From an uncultured Candidatus Saccharibacteria bacterium (lineage in GTDB: Bacteria > Patescibacteriota > Saccharimonadia > Saccharimonadales > Saccharimonadaceae): a DNA stretch of 8,477 nucleotides. Positions within the stretch are counted from its first letter, which is position 1. Each line of letters starts with the position of its first letter. The stretch lies in the NCBI GenBank assembly GCA_937902295.1, contig CALGUM010000091.1:1-8477 (forward strand), read 5' to 3'. The notes under the pieces are model-generated. The model ran no database searches. It was not told the DNA's origin and saw only the letters and a list, made by a program, of their open reading frames with translations. Made by a program: the position numbers and the translations under genes. Shown here one piece after another: positions 8,197 to 8,477 of this stretch.

Positions 8197-8477
8197 ATGT
8201 TTAAAAACTACGTCAGAAAAAAACTCGAAAAGTATGTAGTGAAGTACCTACAGGCTCATCCAGAGATAAAACTCATCTGTGTGGCAGGCAGTGTCGGTAA
8301 GACGAGTACTAAGACAGCAATTGCAACGGTATTATCTCAGCAATACCGTGTCCGCATGCACAGCGGCAATCACAATACGGAAATGAGTGTGCCGCTCGCG
8401 ATCCTTGGTATTGAGTATCCTCAAAATATCCAAAGTCCATTTGCGTGGTTGTCTGTATTTAAGCTTGCAAGGCAACG
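8197..8477 (+). CDS. MurF-like Mur ligase family protein, 5' part only
   Basis: The frame is open from ATG 8197 to the window end (93 full codons). AGGGG at 8188-8192 supports the start. After a short basic leader (FKNYVRKKLEKYVVKYLQ), the ATP-binding P-loop AGSVGKTSTKT appears already at residues 30-40. GNHNTEMSVPLAILG (57-71) then matches the MurF pattern GNxNxExGxPLxxL, and SPFAWLSVFKLAR (80-92) resembles a segment seen in Patescibacteria and related MurF-type ligases. MurF joins D-Ala-D-Ala to UDP-MurNAc-tripeptide using ATP. Classical MurF has a substrate-binding domain of about 80-100 residues before the P-loop, and it is absent here. The exact substrate is therefore uncertain, and other amide ligases of the Mur superfamily remain possible. 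The central and C-terminal domains lie outside the window. Confidence 0.85.
   Translation, partial: MFKNYVRKKLEKYVVKYLQAHPEIKLICVAGSVGKTSTKTAIATVLSQQYRVRMHSGNHNTEMSVPLAILGIEYPQNIQSPFAWLSVFKLARQ

Overview
This window looks chromosomal and compact, with coding and tRNA genes separated by very short gaps. It most likely comes from a Candidatus Saccharibacteria (TM7) or related Patescibacteria/CPR genome. That placement is inference: it rests on the short intergenic spaces, the slipin/LemA/HtpX membrane module, the divergent LigA, and a MurF-like ligase whose reading frame starts almost directly at the Walker A domain. TGA ends two genes (the Arg-rich membrane protein and the kinase-like protein), so the glycine-UGA code of Gracilibacteria/SR1 does not apply.

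Layout. 1-49 is the 5' part of a minus-strand tRNA-Phe cut by the window edge. 170-243 is tRNA-Cys. A hairpin at 246-273 serves both tRNA-Cys and the convergent alpha/beta-hydrolase gene (268-873, minus). A perfectly palindromic -10 element (878-889) separates that gene from the divergent tRNA-Leu (898-985), which ends in an intrinsic terminator. Next come a slipin-type SPFH protein (1136-1891) and a tightly packed apparent operon with its own promoter: lemA, htpX, an Arg-tailed multi-pass membrane protein of unknown function, and ligA (1965-6547, gaps of about 20 bp or overlaps). A second unit holds an APH-fold kinase-like gene and a small PGPGW membrane protein (6612-7903). The right end carries a putative structured non-coding RNA with its own promoter and terminator (about 7942-8067), tRNA-Ala (8087-8163), and the start of a MurF-like Mur ligase (8197 to the window end).

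How the genes fit together. SPFH, LemA and HtpX are all membrane-associated and point to membrane-protein quality control, with the unknown membrane protein possibly linked to it. LigA is a housekeeping replication and repair enzyme at the 3' end of that operon. The MurF-like gene belongs to peptidoglycan precursor synthesis. No mobile element, phage gene, CRISPR array or toxin-antitoxin pair is visible.

The points most worth following are the unassigned structured RNA at 7942-8067, the loss of all zinc-finger cysteines plus a Lys-to-Arg change in a nucleotidyltransferase motif of LigA, the symmetric bidirectional promoter with a predicted leaderless mRNA, and the Arg-rich membrane protein.
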